Shown one piece after another: positions 10,129-19,609 of a stretch of DNA of 64,000 nt. Source of the DNA: JADKAV01 sp963769435 (GTDB lineage: Bacteria; Actinomycetota; Actinomycetes; S36-B12; UBA10799); contig CAVYLN010000002.1 of the NCBI GenBank assembly GCA_963769435.1, forward strand, positions 992,001 to 1,056,000, written 5' to 3'. Numbering within the stretch: position 1 is the first letter of the stretch; the number at the start of each line of letters is the position of its first letter. Under the pieces are notes generated by a model, which saw nothing but the letters and a program-made list of their open reading frames with translations, searched no databases and was not told where the DNA came from. Position numbers and translations under genes: made by a program.

Positions 10129-11430
10129 CTATTCTGTCGGCTCGCCCGACGGGACGGGCGCCAGGGCAACCAGCACACGGGAGATCCGGCGGCCGTCCAT
10201 GGCCGTCACAGTCAGGCTGTTGCCGTCCAGTTCAAGGACGTCGCCGACCGTCGGCAACCGCCCCAGCTGCGCGATCATGTACCCGGCCACGGTCTCGTAC
10301 GGACCGTCGGGCAGTTCGAATCCCACTTCTTCCACGAAGTCGTCGAGGCTCAGCAGACCATCCACCTCGGCCTGGCCGCCAGGGGTGAATGTCGTTACCT
10401 CGCGCAGATCGAATTCGTCGCGGATGTCCCCCACGAGTTCCTCCACCAGGTCCTCCAGCGTCACGATCCCCGCGGTCCCGCCGTACTCATCAACCACGAT
10501 CGCCAGGTGACTGCCGCTGTCGCGCATCTCCTGCATCGCGGGAAGGATCGCCTTGCTGTCCGGGAATCGCGGTACGGACCGCACCAGCCGCTCGAGGCGC
10601 AACGAACGGTGTGCGATCTCAGGATCGAGCAGGTCGCGTACATGCACGAAGCCGATCACCTCGTCGGCCGAACCCTCCACCACCGGATAGCGGGAGTGCG
10701 GCATCTCGCGCACCTTCGCTACGGCCTTGTGCACGGGAAGGTCCGCGTCCAAGAACTCGACCTCGGTGCGGGGCACCATGACTTCCGCAAGATCGCGCCC
10801 GCCTGCGGAGATCACATCGTCGATCAGTTCCCGCTCCTCGTTGCTCAGCGAGTCCTGAGCCGCCACCAACCCCCGCAGTTCCTCCCCGGAGATCCCTTCC
10901 TTCGCTGCCTCCGGATCGCCGCCCAACAACCGTACGACCGCATTCGTGGATATCGACAGCAGCCAGATGAAAGGCCTGGAGACCTTCGCGAGGGCGTCCA
11001 CGGGCCCCGCCAGTGTCAGAGAGACGGACTCGGATCGCTGCAACGCCAGCCGCTTGGGCACGAGTTCCCCGAGCACGAGTGACAGATAGGCGATGAACAC
11101 CGTGACCCCGATGAACGCAACGGTCCCCGCGAACCGGGTGGGCAGACCGAGGCCCTCCAGCCAGGGGGACACCTGCGGGGCGATCCTGGAGGCACCGAAA
11201 CCTGCTGAGAGGAAGCCTGCCAGAGTCACACCGACCTGTACGGCGGCCAGGAATCGGTTGGGGTCGCTGACCAGACTGCGAAGTCTGCGCCCGCGGGCAC
11301 CCTGAGTTGCCGCCAGATGTTCGATCTGCGACTCCCGCAGGCTCACCAGAGCCGTTTCCGCGGCCGCGAAGAAGCCGCCGATGAGCGTGAACAGCAGCAC
11401 CACGCCGATGTTGGTCAACAGTTCGCCCAC
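10129..11430 (-). CDS. CNNM/CorC-type membrane protein with CBS domains
   Basis: Integral membrane protein of the hemolysin C/CNNM family, 433 aa, related to magnesium/cobalt efflux proteins. An N-terminal DUF21 domain with about four membrane segments (residues 1-150) is followed by a pair of CBS domains (about 215-330, including VDEYGGTAGIVTLEDLVEE) and a C-terminal CorC_HlyC domain (about 345-425). Ion transport is known for some relatives, and the ion here is not provable. Upstream of trpS in the same operon, with a leaderless-type promoter at 11438-11443. Confidence 0.9.
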   Translation of the reverse strand: MGELLTNIGVVLLFTLIGGFFAAAETALVSLRESQIEHLAATQGARGRRLRSLVSDPNRFLAAVQVGVTLAGFLSAGFGASRIAPQVSPWLEGLGLPTRFAGTVAFIGVTVFIAYLSLVLGELVPKRLALQRSESVSLTLAGPVDALAKVSRPFIWLLSISTNAVVRLLGGDPEAAKEGISGEELRGLVAAQDSLSNEERELIDDVISAGGRDLAEVMVPRTEVEFLDADLPVHKAVAKVREMPHSRYPVVEGSADEVIGFVHVRDLLDPEIAHRSLRLERLVRSVPRFPDSKAILPAMQEMRDSGSHLAIVVDEYGGTAGIVTLEDLVEELVGDIRDEFDLREVTTFTPGGQAEVDGLLSLDDFVEEVGFELPDGPYETVAGYMIAQLGRLPTVGDVLELDGNSLTVTAMDGRRISRVLVALAPVPSGEPTE

Positions 11431-11437
11431 GCGTTCC

Positions 11438-11443
11438 AGAGTA
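11438..11443 (-). promoter_or_regulatory. -10 box of the CNNM-trpS operon
   Basis: TACTCT on the minus strand lies 7 nt before the GTG at 11430, a leaderless arrangement. Confidence 0.6.
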
Positions 11444-11559
11444 CGCCGACGGACTTCCGGTCGAGGTCCCGGCGAGGGGCCGGCGCAGCGCGATGACGGA
11501 TACGGCGCGCCCTCCGCAGCACCGTCAGCAGACCGGCCATGCGGGCGCCGCGAGGCGTA

Positions 11560-12324
11560 CTACTGCGCGAACTCCGCGATGACGGCCGCATGATCGCTCC
11601 AGCGCTGGGCATAGCTCGGTGCCCGACCGACCACGAACGAGGTGCACGAATCCGCAAGATCCGGTGATGCGAGCACGCAATCGATCCGCCATCCGGCATC
11701 GTTGTCGAACGCCTTGCCGCGCCAGGACCACCAGGTGTACGGCCCCGGACCCTCGCCACCGAACCGGCGGCCCAGATCGACCCAACCCATCCGTGCGTAC
11801 CAGTCGTCGAGGTGGGCACGCTCGGAGTCGAGGAACCCCGCCTTGCCACGGTTCCCCTTCCAGTTCTTGATGTCCACCTCGCGGTGGGCGACATTGAGGT
11901 CCCCGCACACCAGCGCCGAATCGCGCTGTTCCATCCACTTGCCCATCGCCGCCAGGAAACGTTCTTTGTCATCCTGGGCGGGCGTGTCGGCCTCGCCGGT
12001 ATGCACGTACACGCTGGCGACCTCGATCCCGCGCACGATCCCCGCCACCCAGCGGCCCTGCTCGTCCGCCTCACCCAAGGGTGCGGTGGCCCGGATCGGC
12101 CACCGGCTCAGCAGCGCGACACCCGCGTGCCCGGATCTGACTGCGCTGGGGGCGTGCAGCAGGTGCCAGTCGGCGAAGGGGCCCAGGGCGGAACGCAACT
12201 GCTCGTCGCTCGCGCGAACCTCCTGCAGACACAGCACATCCGGTCGCTGTGCCGCCAGCCAATCGATCCCCCCGCGCCGGACGGCAGCCCGGATGCCGTT
12301 GACGTTGGCGCTTACCAGCCTCAA
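11560..12324 (-). CDS. xth: Exodeoxyribonuclease III (AP endonuclease)
   Basis: Base-excision repair enzyme of the EEP superfamily, 254 aa; cleaves at abasic sites and removes 3'-blocking groups. Family motifs run in order: NVNGIRAA at the N-terminus, LQEVRA (metal-binding Glu), CGDLNVAH (Asp/Asn active site), RIDCVLAS and a final SDHAAV with the catalytic Asp-His. The start is a TTG directly adjoining the icd stop codon with no gap; no ATG is available at a sensible place. Its location at the end of mdh-icd suggests shared transcription. Confidence 0.93.
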   Translation of the reverse strand: MRLVSANVNGIRAAVRRGGIDWLAAQRPDVLCLQEVRASDEQLRSALGPFADWHLLHAPSAVRSGHAGVALLSRWPIRATAPLGEADEQGRWVAGIVRGIEVASVYVHTGEADTPAQDDKERFLAAMGKWMEQRDSALVCGDLNVAHREVDIKNWKGNRGKAGFLDSERAHLDDWYARMGWVDLGRRFGGEGPGPYTWWSWRGKAFDNDAGWRIDCVLASPDLADSCTSFVVGRAPSYAQRWSDHAAVIAEFAQ

Positions 12325-13539
12325 TCAGGCCATCGCCGCTTGCAGGTTCTCATCGATCGAGGCGAGGAACTCCTGCGTGGTCTGGAACGGCTGTTCCGGT
12401 CCGATGAGCAGAGCCAGATCCTTGGTCATCTTGCCGCTCTCCACCGTCTCGATGCACACGCGCTCGAGGGTCTCGGCGAAATGGGTGACCTCCGGGGTGC
12501 CATCGAGCTTGCCTCGGTGGGCCAGTCCCTGCGTCCAGGCGAAGATGCTGGCGATCGGGTTCGTCGACGTCGGCTTGCCCTGCTGGTGCTGACGGTAGTG
12601 CCGCGTCACCGTGCCGTGTGCGGCCTCCGCCTCAACGGTCTGGCCGTCCGGAGTCATGAGCACCGAAGTCATGAGACCCAACGAGCCGAAGCCCTGTGCA
12701 ACGGTGTCGGACTGCACGTCGCCGTCGTAGTTCTTGCAAGCCCAGACGTAGCCGCCCTCCCACTTCATCGCCGCAGCGACCATGTCGTCGATCAGACGGT
12801 GTTCGTAGGTGATTCCCGCCGCTTCGAACTCGCCGGCGAACTCCGCCTCGTAGACCTCCGCGAAGATGTCCTTGAACTGACCGTCGTACGCCTTGAGAAT
12901 GGTGTTCTTCGTCGACAGGTAGACCGGGTACCCCCGGGAGAGTCCGTAGCGCATGGACGCCCGCGCGAAGTCCCGGATCGAGTCGTCGAGGTTGTACATC
13001 CCCATCGCGACACCGCCGCCCGGGAAGTCGTAGACGTCGAACTCCATCGGTTCGGAGCCGTCGGCGGGCGTGTACGTCATCGTCAGGGTGCCCGGGCCAG
13101 GAACCTTGAAGTCCGTGGCACGGTACTGGTCGCCGAATGCGTGGCGGCCGACGACGATCGGTTTGGTCCACCCGGGGACCAGGCGGGGGATGTTGCTGAT
13201 GATGATCGGCTCACGGAAGATGACGCCACCCAGAATGTTGCGGATGGTCCCGTTCGGGGAGCGCCACATCTTCTTGAGACCGAACTCCTCCACGCGGGCC
13301 TCGTCCGGGGTGATCGTCGCGCATTTCACGCCGACCCCGTACTTCTTGATGGCCTCCGCGGAGTCGACCGTGATCTGGTCGTCGGTCGCGTCCCGGCTCT
13401 CTATCGACAGGTCGTAGTACTTCAGGTCCACGTCCAGGTACGGAAGGATCAGCTGCTGCTTGATGAAGTCCCAGATGATCCGGGTCATCTCATCGCCGTC
13501 GAGTTCGACGACCGGGTTGACTACCTTGATCTTGGTCAT
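12325..13539 (-). CDS. icd: NADP-dependent isocitrate dehydrogenase (eukaryote-like type)
   Basis: Converts isocitrate to 2-oxoglutarate and CO2 with NADP, 404 aa. This is the homodimeric subfamily of about 400 residues rather than the 740-residue monomeric enzyme that many actinobacteria use. Signatures are VELDGDEMTRIIW at the N-terminus, SPNGTIRN in the substrate loop, and KNYDGDVQSD followed by AEAAHGTVTRHY near the cofactor site. It begins 2 bp after mdh, giving adjacent TCA-cycle genes in one operon. Confidence 0.96.
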   Translation of the reverse strand: MTKIKVVNPVVELDGDEMTRIIWDFIKQQLILPYLDVDLKYYDLSIESRDATDDQITVDSAEAIKKYGVGVKCATITPDEARVEEFGLKKMWRSPNGTIRNILGGVIFREPIIISNIPRLVPGWTKPIVVGRHAFGDQYRATDFKVPGPGTLTMTYTPADGSEPMEFDVYDFPGGGVAMGMYNLDDSIRDFARASMRYGLSRGYPVYLSTKNTILKAYDGQFKDIFAEVYEAEFAGEFEAAGITYEHRLIDDMVAAAMKWEGGYVWACKNYDGDVQSDTVAQGFGSLGLMTSVLMTPDGQTVEAEAAHGTVTRHYRQHQQGKPTSTNPIASIFAWTQGLAHRGKLDGTPEVTHFAETLERVCIETVESGKMTKDLALLIGPEQPFQTTQEFLASIDENLQAAMA

Positions 13540-13541
13540 CG

Positions 13542-14492
13542 TCAGAGGTCCTGCACGTCGGCCTGCTTGGCCCGGACCGCTTCCGCTGCCTCTTTGAGCC
13601 CGGCCAACTCGGTCTCGGTCAGATCGGTCTCCACGATCCGGCGAACACCCTCACGGCCGATCTCCGCCTCGACACCGAGGTAGACACCCTCGATGCCGTA
13701 ATCTCCGTCCACCCAAGCACACACCGGCATCACCGCGCCGCTGTCCTCGATGACGGCCTTGGCCATACGGGCGGCCGCGGCTGAGGGGGCGTAGTAGGCC
13801 GAACCTGTCTTCAGCAGGGCCACGACCTCGGCGCCACCGTTGCGGGTACGCACCACGAGCTCCTCGATCTCCTCGGCCGACATCAGGTCCGACAGCGGCT
13901 GTCCGTCGACCGTGCAGCGCGACGGAACCGGGACCATCGTGTCGCCGTGGCTGCCGAGGGTAAGGGTCTTCACGCTGGCGATCGGCTTCCCGAGCTTCTC
14001 GGCCACGAAGTTCGTGAAGCGCGCGGTGTCGAGCATGCCGGCCTGCCCGATGACACGGTTGTGCGGGAAACCCGTTGCCAGTTGGGTCAGTGCGGTCATC
14101 TCGTCGAGCGGGTTCGAGACGACGATGACCACGGCGTCCGGAGCGTGGGTGGCCACGTTCTCAGCCACCTGACGAACGATCTTGGCGTTGGTCTCGATGA
14201 GGTCCATACGGCTCATTCCCGGTTTGCGGGGAAGTCCTGCGGTGATGACCACGATGTCCGAGCCCGCGATGGCCTCGTAACCGGACCCGTTGATCCCGGT
14301 GGTCTGACCGGTCACCTTGGTCTCGAAGCCCTCGACCGGACGGGACTGGTTCATGTCAAGGGCCAAGCCCTCGGCCTTGCCTTCGACGATGTCGGTGAGT
14401 ACGACCTCATCGAAGACGTTGTACTCAGCCAGCCTCATGGCCGTTGTCGACCCGTAGAAACCCGCTCCGACTACCGTGACTTTCCCGCCCAT
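13542..14492 (-). CDS. mdh: Malate dehydrogenase (LDH-like)
   Basis: Interconverts malate and oxaloacetate with NAD, 316 aa. A Rossmann glycine motif VVGAGFYGSTTA lies at the N-terminus; GLPRKPGMSRMDL carries the substrate-binding arginines of the mobile loop, and IGQAGMLDTARF with GSHGDTMVP contains the catalytic Asp/His pair. The double arginine in the loop favours malate over lactate. AAAGG lies 7 nt upstream of the ATG. First gene of mdh-icd-xth. Confidence 0.95.
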   Translation of the reverse strand: MGGKVTVVGAGFYGSTTAMRLAEYNVFDEVVLTDIVEGKAEGLALDMNQSRPVEGFETKVTGQTTGINGSGYEAIAGSDIVVITAGLPRKPGMSRMDLIETNAKIVRQVAENVATHAPDAVVIVVSNPLDEMTALTQLATGFPHNRVIGQAGMLDTARFTNFVAEKLGKPIASVKTLTLGSHGDTMVPVPSRCTVDGQPLSDLMSAEEIEELVVRTRNGGAEVVALLKTGSAYYAPSAAAARMAKAVIEDSGAVMPVCAWVDGDYGIEGVYLGVEAEIGREGVRRIVETDLTETELAGLKEAAEAVRAKQADVQDL

Positions 14493-14583
14493 GACACACC
14501 TTTCGACTGTTTTGGCCCGCGACCAACGTTAGCGAATCGGCACCTCGAGCATGTCACCGCATCCAACGCCGATCAGGCGCGGT

Positions 14584-14928
14584 TCACGGGAAGAGCAGGA
14601 GCGTGACGGCGCACAGCGATGCGGCCAGAGTTGCGAGCAGGCCCACGTCGACGATCCTGGTGCGAGAGGCGAGCCAGCCCGCGGTGCGGGAGGGGAGGAC
14701 CAGACGCATCACTGCGGCCAGGCCGAGCGCGAGAGTCAGTCCGAGTAGACCTTGCTGGAGTGAATCGAAAAGGACCAGCGTCAGACCGGCGAGTGCCACC
14801 ACCGACACGAGGACGAAGGGCCATTGCGCGCGGGGTGCCTGGGCCGGTGCCTGGGCCGGCGCCTCGACGGCCCCGAGAAGAACCGCGGAGTCGCTGACCA
14901 GGTAATCCTCACCCGATGCCGCGCTCAT
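14584..14928 (-). CDS. DUF3017 membrane protein
   Basis: Small membrane protein of 114 aa, unknown function, recognised as DUF3017 from its size, three hydrophobic helices (about residues 36-55, 60-78 and 90-112) and its place between folD and mdh, where this family usually lies in actinobacteria. An AQAP repeat precedes the first helix. The ATG at 14928 has TACGGT 7 nt upstream. Confidence 0.8.
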   Translation of the reverse strand: MSAASGEDYLVSDSAVLLGAVEAPAQAPAQAPRAQWPFVLVSVVALAGLTLVLFDSLQQGLLGLTLALGLAAVMRLVLPSRTAGWLASRTRIVDVGLLATLAASLCAVTLLLFP

Positions 14929-14935
14929 AGGGGTT

Positions 14936-14941
14936 ACCGTA
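14936..14941 (-). promoter_or_regulatory. -10 box of the DUF3017 gene
   Basis: TACGGT on the minus strand, 7 nt before the ATG at 14928; leaderless type. Confidence 0.55.
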
Positions 14942-14977
14942 GTACCTCATCCGGGCGAACGGCGAACCACGTGGCCG

Positions 14978-15829
14978 TTAACGGCTCCGAGTTTCGGACA
15001 TCTCCACGACGTTGACCAGAAGCATCGCGCGCGTCATCGGCCCGACTCCGCCCGGCATCGGCGCAACATGCCCGGCCACGTCGAGCACATCCGGGGCGAC
15101 ATCGCCGACCAGTCCACGATCCGTGCGAGTGATCCCGACATCGAGCACCGCGGCCCCGGGGCGGACCATGTCCGCAGTCAACAGCCCCGGCACTCCGGCT
15201 GCCACGACCACGATGTCCGCCTGTCTGGTGTACACGCCGAAATCCGGGGTTCCGGTGTGGCAGAGCGTGACGGTGGCGTTCTCCGATTTGCGAGTCAGGA
15301 GCAGTCCCAAAGGCCGTCCGACCGTCACACCGCGGCCTATGACCACCACGTGTCGCCCCGCGATCGGCACGTCGTAACGGGTCAGCAACTCCACGATCCC
15401 GCGGGGTGTGCACGGCAAAGGGGCGGGCTCGTTGAGGACCAACCGCCCGAGACTCATGGGGTGCAGACCGTCGGCGTCCTTGGCCGGGTCGATGGCCGCC
15501 AGAACCGCGCCGGTGTCCAGGCCCCGAGGCAGCGGCAACTGCACGATGTACCCGGTGCACGCGGGATCTTCGTTCAGGTCGCGCACAGCGGCCTCGACCT
15601 GCTCCTGGGTGGCGGTCGCCGGCAGGTCCACGCGGATCGACTCGATGCCGATCTCAGCACAATCGCGGTGCTTACCGGCGACGTACGAGTGGCTGCCCGG
15701 GTCGTCGCCAACGAGCACTGTGGCAAGCCCGGGGGTGATACCCGAGGCCTTCAGTGCGGAGACTCGCTCGGCGAGTTCGGCCCGTATGGTGGCGGCCGTG
15801 CGTTTGCCGTCCAGAATCACCGCAGTCAT
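14978..15829 (-). CDS. folD: Methylenetetrahydrofolate dehydrogenase / cyclohydrolase
   Basis: Bifunctional cytosolic enzyme, 283 aa, interconverting methylene-, methenyl- and 10-formyl-tetrahydrofolate; it supplies the formyl groups used by PurN and PurH encoded just upstream. Motifs include SHSYVAGKHRDCAEIGI with the catalytic lysine, GYIVQLPLPRG, DGLHPMSLG, and the NADP site VIGRGVTVGRPLG. The C-terminus has PGGVGPMTRAMLLVN. Downstream of purNH on the same strand. Confidence 0.96.
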   Translation of the reverse strand: MTAVILDGKRTAATIRAELAERVSALKASGITPGLATVLVGDDPGSHSYVAGKHRDCAEIGIESIRVDLPATATQEQVEAAVRDLNEDPACTGYIVQLPLPRGLDTGAVLAAIDPAKDADGLHPMSLGRLVLNEPAPLPCTPRGIVELLTRYDVPIAGRHVVVIGRGVTVGRPLGLLLTRKSENATVTLCHTGTPDFGVYTRQADIVVVAAGVPGLLTADMVRPGAAVLDVGITRTDRGLVGDVAPDVLDVAGHVAPMPGGVGPMTRAMLLVNVVEMSETRSR

Positions 15830-15871
15830 GCGCTGATTCTTCCACCCCCCGCATTCCTGGGCCGTGGCCGG

Positions 15872-17408
15872 TCAGTGGAAGAAGTGTCTTATCCCGGTCA
15901 GGTACATGGTGGCTCCGGCAGCTCGGGCCGCCGCGGTGACCTCCTCGTCGCGCACCGACCCCCCTGGCTGGACGACGGCCCGCACCCCCGCTCCGAGGAG
16001 CACTTCGAGTCCATCGGGGAACGGGAAGAACGCATCGGAGGCGGCCACCGCCCCGGCGGCGCGCTCCTCTCCCGCACGCAACACAGCCAGCCGGGCCGAA
16101 TCCACCCGGTTGACCTGACCCATCCCGATCCCGACCGCCGCCTCGTCCTTGGCCAGCAGGATGGCGTTCGACTTCACCGCACGGCAGGCGCGCCAGGCGA
16201 ATGCCAGGTCGCGCAGCGTGCCCTCGTCGGCCGGCTCGCCGCACGCGAGCGTCCACGTGGCCGGGTCGTCGCCAGGCTGCGTCGATGCGGTCGGGGCTCT
16301 GCATCAGCATCCCCCCGGAGATGAAGCGGACCTCGGCGCCCGGGTGACGCGGCGGAGCGACCAACAGCCGGATGTTCTGTTTGCCGGTCAGAACCTCCAG
16401 GGCATCCGGTTCGAAAGCGGGAGCGATGACGACCTCGAGGAAGATCTCACTCATCGCTTCGGCGACGTCCTTCGTGACAGGACGGTTCACCGCGACCACG
16501 CCGCCGAAGGCCGAGACCGGGTCGGTGTCGAACGCCGCACGGTAGGCCGTCAGCAGGTCCTCACCCACCGCGATCCCGCATGGGTTCGCGTGCTTGATGA
16601 TCGCGGCGGCCGGCTGCGCGAAGTCCCAGGCGCTGCGGTGGGCGGCGTCCCCGTCCACGAAGTTGTTGTATGACATCTGCTTGCCGTGCAGCTGCTCGGC
16701 ATGCGCGAGCCCGTCCGCGTGCTCGTTGATGTACAGCGCCGCCCGCTGGTGCGGGTTCTCGCCGTAGCGGAGCACCTCAGCCCGCTGCCACGTGGCGGCG
16801 ACCCAGCCCGGGAAGCTCTCCGAGGCATCGAGGGACCCCAGCCACGACGCGACGGCCACGTCGTAGTCGGCGGTGTGCCGGAAGGCCTTGACCGCAAGCT
16901 CCCGGCGCTGATCAGCACTGAATCCTGTGCCCGCCTCCACCACGGCGACGACCTGCGGGTAGTCCTTGGGACTCACGATCACCGCGGTGTTGGCGTGGTT
17001 CTTGGCCGCGGCGCGCACCATGGCCGGGCCACCGATGTCGATCTGCTCGATGCATTCCTCGACGCCGGCACCGCTGGCGACGGTCTGCGAGAACGGGTAA
17101 AGGTTCGCCACCACCAGGTCGATCCCGGCGATGTCGTGCTCGGCGAGAGTCTGTTCGTGCTCGGGTTTGCGGCGGTCGGCCAGGATGCCGCCGTGGATCC
17201 TGGGGTGGAGGGTCTTGACCCGTCCGTCCAGAATCTCGGGGAACCCCGTGACATCGGCCACTTGGACCACCGGGACACCGGCGGCCGCGATCGTGGCAGC
17301 GGTCGAGCCCGTGGAGACGATCTCCACCCCCGCCGCATGCAGTGCACCCGCCAGTTCCGCGATCCCGTTCTTGTCGTAGACCGAGATCAGCGCTCGGGCG
17401 ATCGTCAT
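15872..17408 (-). CDS. purH: AICAR transformylase / IMP cyclohydrolase (frame broken at about 16274)
   Basis: Last two steps of IMP synthesis. The start ISVYDKNGIAELA begins the IMP cyclohydrolase (MGS) domain; DVTGFPEILDGRVKTLHPRIHGG is recognisable, followed by the transformylase domain with RYGENPHQ and KHANPCG. The reading frame is lost after RFISGGMLMQSPDRIDAA near 16274 and resumes one base later as GDDPATWTLACGEPADEGTL, ending normally at MYLTGIRHFFH. Removing one base gives 511 aa, the family length, with no other damage. A sequencing error is much likelier than a pseudogene, since purH is central to purine synthesis. It overlaps the purN stop by 4 bp (ATGA). Confidence 0.9.
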
Positions 17409-17996
17409 AGTTCCACCTTCCGTCCGTTCACCACACACCCCCGGGCGACCAGAGCACCCACCACTTCGGGCAGCAGGCGCCATTCCACACCTTTGATCCG
17501 TTCATGCAGCGTGGCCTCGGTGTCATCAGGGGCCACGTCGACGACCTGCTGGGCGATGATCGGGCCAGTGTCGACGCCCGCGTCCACCAGGTGCACCGTG
17601 CAGCCGGTCACCTTGACACCGTAGGCCAGCGCATCGCGCACCGCGTGCGCGCCGGGGAAGGCCGGCAGCAGGGCGGGGTGACTGTTGACCACACGCTGTG
17701 GGAAACGGTCGAGGAACACGGAGTCAAGGATGCGCATGAACCCGGCAGACACCACCCAATCGGGCCGGTGCGCGGCGATCTCATGAGCCAGGGCAGCACT
17801 CCACGTCGCCCGGTCCGGGTACTCACGCGGGCGCCACCACCGCGGTGGGGATCCCGGCGTCGGCGGCACGCTGCAGCCCCTCCGCGGCACGATCGGCGGC
17901 CACGACCACGATCTCGTACGTCCGGTCGGGGTCGTCGATCAGCGATTGCAGGAGGGTGCCAGTACCGGAGATCATCACGGCGACGCGGGCGGGCAC
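17405..17996 (-). CDS. purN: Phosphoribosylglycinamide formyltransferase (frame broken at about 17829)
   Basis: Transfers a formyl group from 10-formyl-THF to GAR. The N-terminus VMISGTGTLLQSLIDD is the substrate-binding start, where most PurN have SGxGSN. The later part holds SAGFMRIL, the catalytic NSHPALLPAFPG, and HLVDAGVDTGPII. The frame breaks at GTGGCGCCCGCGTGAG near 17829: one extra C or G separates ...PTAVVAP from REYPDRATW. Corrected length 196 aa. The GTG at 17996 is preceded by TAGGAT at 6 nt, a leaderless promoter. Confidence 0.88.
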
Positions 17997-18002
17997 ACCC
18001 TG

Positions 18003-18008
18003 ATCCTA
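18003..18008 (-). promoter_or_regulatory. -10 box of the purNH operon
   Basis: TAGGAT on the minus strand, 6 nt before the purN GTG at 17996. It overlaps the last codons of the DUF6350 gene. Confidence 0.55.
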
Positions 18009-19583
18009 GGTCGACGGTTCGTCCGGGCCATCACCTGGGGAAGGCGGCGGGGACCCCGCCGGCTCGCCCGGCTCCGAGTCCGCCGGATCCACGTCTGCGG
18101 CCGATACCGAACCGTCGGCGTCGGTCAAGTCGGATGGCTCGCCGGCGCCGCCTGAACCACGTGTCCGATCGGTGACGTCCACGACGTGGCGCCCGGACCA
18201 CCATCTGCGGATCCGGGTACCGACGACCTCGAGCAGAACCCCCACGGCCACACCAGCAGCAAGCACCGCGATCACCATCGGAGGCGGACCGAGTACGTCC
18301 AGACGGCCACCCCCGATCCGGCCGACGCTGATCGCCCACCAGAGGTCGACCGCGATCAGCAGGACGGCCAGGGCTGCGGCCCGCGCCAGCAGCCAGTCGC
18401 GTTTCGACGCTGCCGTGCCCGCTATCCGGGACAGGACCACCCCGGCCGCGATCGGTGTCAGGGCGCCGATCATCCACCAGGGCTGGGCAGTGGTCGGCAG
18501 CAGATGAAGGCCCAGCATCTCGACGGTCGAGTCGAGCGAGGAGGTCGGTGTCACTGTCGCTCCGGCGACCGTGACACCGGTCCCGACGCTGTACGAAAGT
18601 GCCCACATGAGCGCTGCGGGCAGGTAACCCAGCCACGCGATCAGCAGGGCAGCGCCTCCGACGAATCCGGGCTGGACCTGATCGAGCAGGGTCGCGGTGC
18701 CAGCATGGGACAGGATCAACGAGGCGAGCAGGGCGACCGCCGCACCCATCGTGAGAACGGCCAGCCCGGCAACAGCCGGGCGGACCAGGGTCCACGCCCT
18801 CTGGAAACCCTCGCGGCCCAGGTTGGCGCGCCAGGCCATCGCCACGCCCGCCACAACAAAAGCCAGCGCCCCCGCGTGCAGTGCTGCCCGGACCGGCATG
18901 GCCGAGGCCCCGGAGACCGTACCGAACAGCGCAGCCATCAGCGCCACGGTCGCGTAGGCCACGGCGACACTGGCCGAGGCCACGACCAGGGACTTCGGAT
19001 AGGCCACCGCACCGCGGTGTGCCACCCACCGACCGGCCGCCCACAAGGCAAAGGACGGGAACACGACCCACGCCCAGGGCAACAGCGTCCACACACCGTC
19101 TCCCACGACGAACGGTGTGCCGTGCGCTGCGAGCCAGATGTCGGTTCCCACCCGCATTGCGGTGTCGGAGGCCGACTCCCCGGCGGCGAAGATCCAGACG
19201 AACAGCGTCAGGACCACGGTCACTACCAGACCCGTCAGCGCGGCCCACAGCCCCGCGGCGAGGCCGGCGAGCGGCAACGGCAGCGGGCCCGACCGCCAGA
19301 AGGTGCTGACCGCGGCCGCGGGCGACGCCCAACCGGAACGGGCAGATTTGATCCGGTCCGCCTCACGGCCCGTGGCAGCACGGTTGGCCGGCCTCGAGGA
19401 GGGTCGAGACGCCGCGCGTGTCGGGGTCGACCGGCTCCTGTTGGAAGGGCCTTGGGACGCGCGACTCACTGGTCTAGGTTCGCATCCATTGCCCCGGTCG
19501 GTGGCACATACACGCCGATTAGCCCGGCTCGGCTCGGGTTGTTCGGCCTCATCGAGGCGGGGCAGGACCACTGCGGATGACAT
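18006..19583 (-). CDS. DUF6350 multi-pass membrane protein
   Basis: Polytopic membrane protein of unknown function, recognised as the DUF6350-type protein that lies next to purN in actinobacteria. After a basic, Ser/Arg-rich cytoplasmic N-terminus there are about nine to ten hydrophobic segments, then a strongly acidic, Pro/Ser/Asp-rich tail of about 65 residues. Two starts are possible. The ATG at 19583 gives 525 aa and has TAACCT 10 nt upstream. The GTG at 19469 gives 487 aa and matches the usual VSRAS start of relatives, but has no visible signal. Codon third positions in the extra 38 residues are mixed, so the shorter form may be correct. Confidence 0.75.
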   Translation of the reverse strand: MSSAVVLPRLDEAEQPEPSRANRRVCATDRGNGCEPRPVSRASQGPSNRSRSTPTRAASRPSSRPANRAATGREADRIKSARSGWASPAAAVSTFWRSGPLPLPLAGLAAGLWAALTGLVVTVVLTLFVWIFAAGESASDTAMRVGTDIWLAAHGTPFVVGDGVWTLLPWAWVVFPSFALWAAGRWVAHRGAVAYPKSLVVASASVAVAYATVALMAALFGTVSGASAMPVRAALHAGALAFVVAGVAMAWRANLGREGFQRAWTLVRPAVAGLAVLTMGAAVALLASLILSHAGTATLLDQVQPGFVGGAALLIAWLGYLPAALMWALSYSVGTGVTVAGATVTPTSSLDSTVEMLGLHLLPTTAQPWWMIGALTPIAAGVVLSRIAGTAASKRDWLLARAAALAVLLIAVDLWWAISVGRIGGGRLDVLGPPPMVIAVLAAGVAVGVLLEVVGTRIRRWWSGRHVVDVTDRTRGSGGAGEPSDLTDADGSVSAADVDPADSEPGEPAGSPPPSPGDGPDEPST

Positions 19584-19593
19584 CGCCGGACAG

Positions 19594-19603
19594 AGGTTAC
19601 GGT
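19594..19603. promoter_or_regulatory. Overlapping divergent -10 boxes, DUF6350 and patatin genes
   Basis: On the plus strand TACGGT (19598-19603) ends 6 nt before the patatin GTG at 19610. On the minus strand TAACCT (19594-19599) lies 10 nt before the DUF6350 ATG at 19583. The two hexamers share two bases, so RNA polymerase cannot occupy both at once. Confidence 0.5.
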
Positions 19604-19609
19604 CGGAGG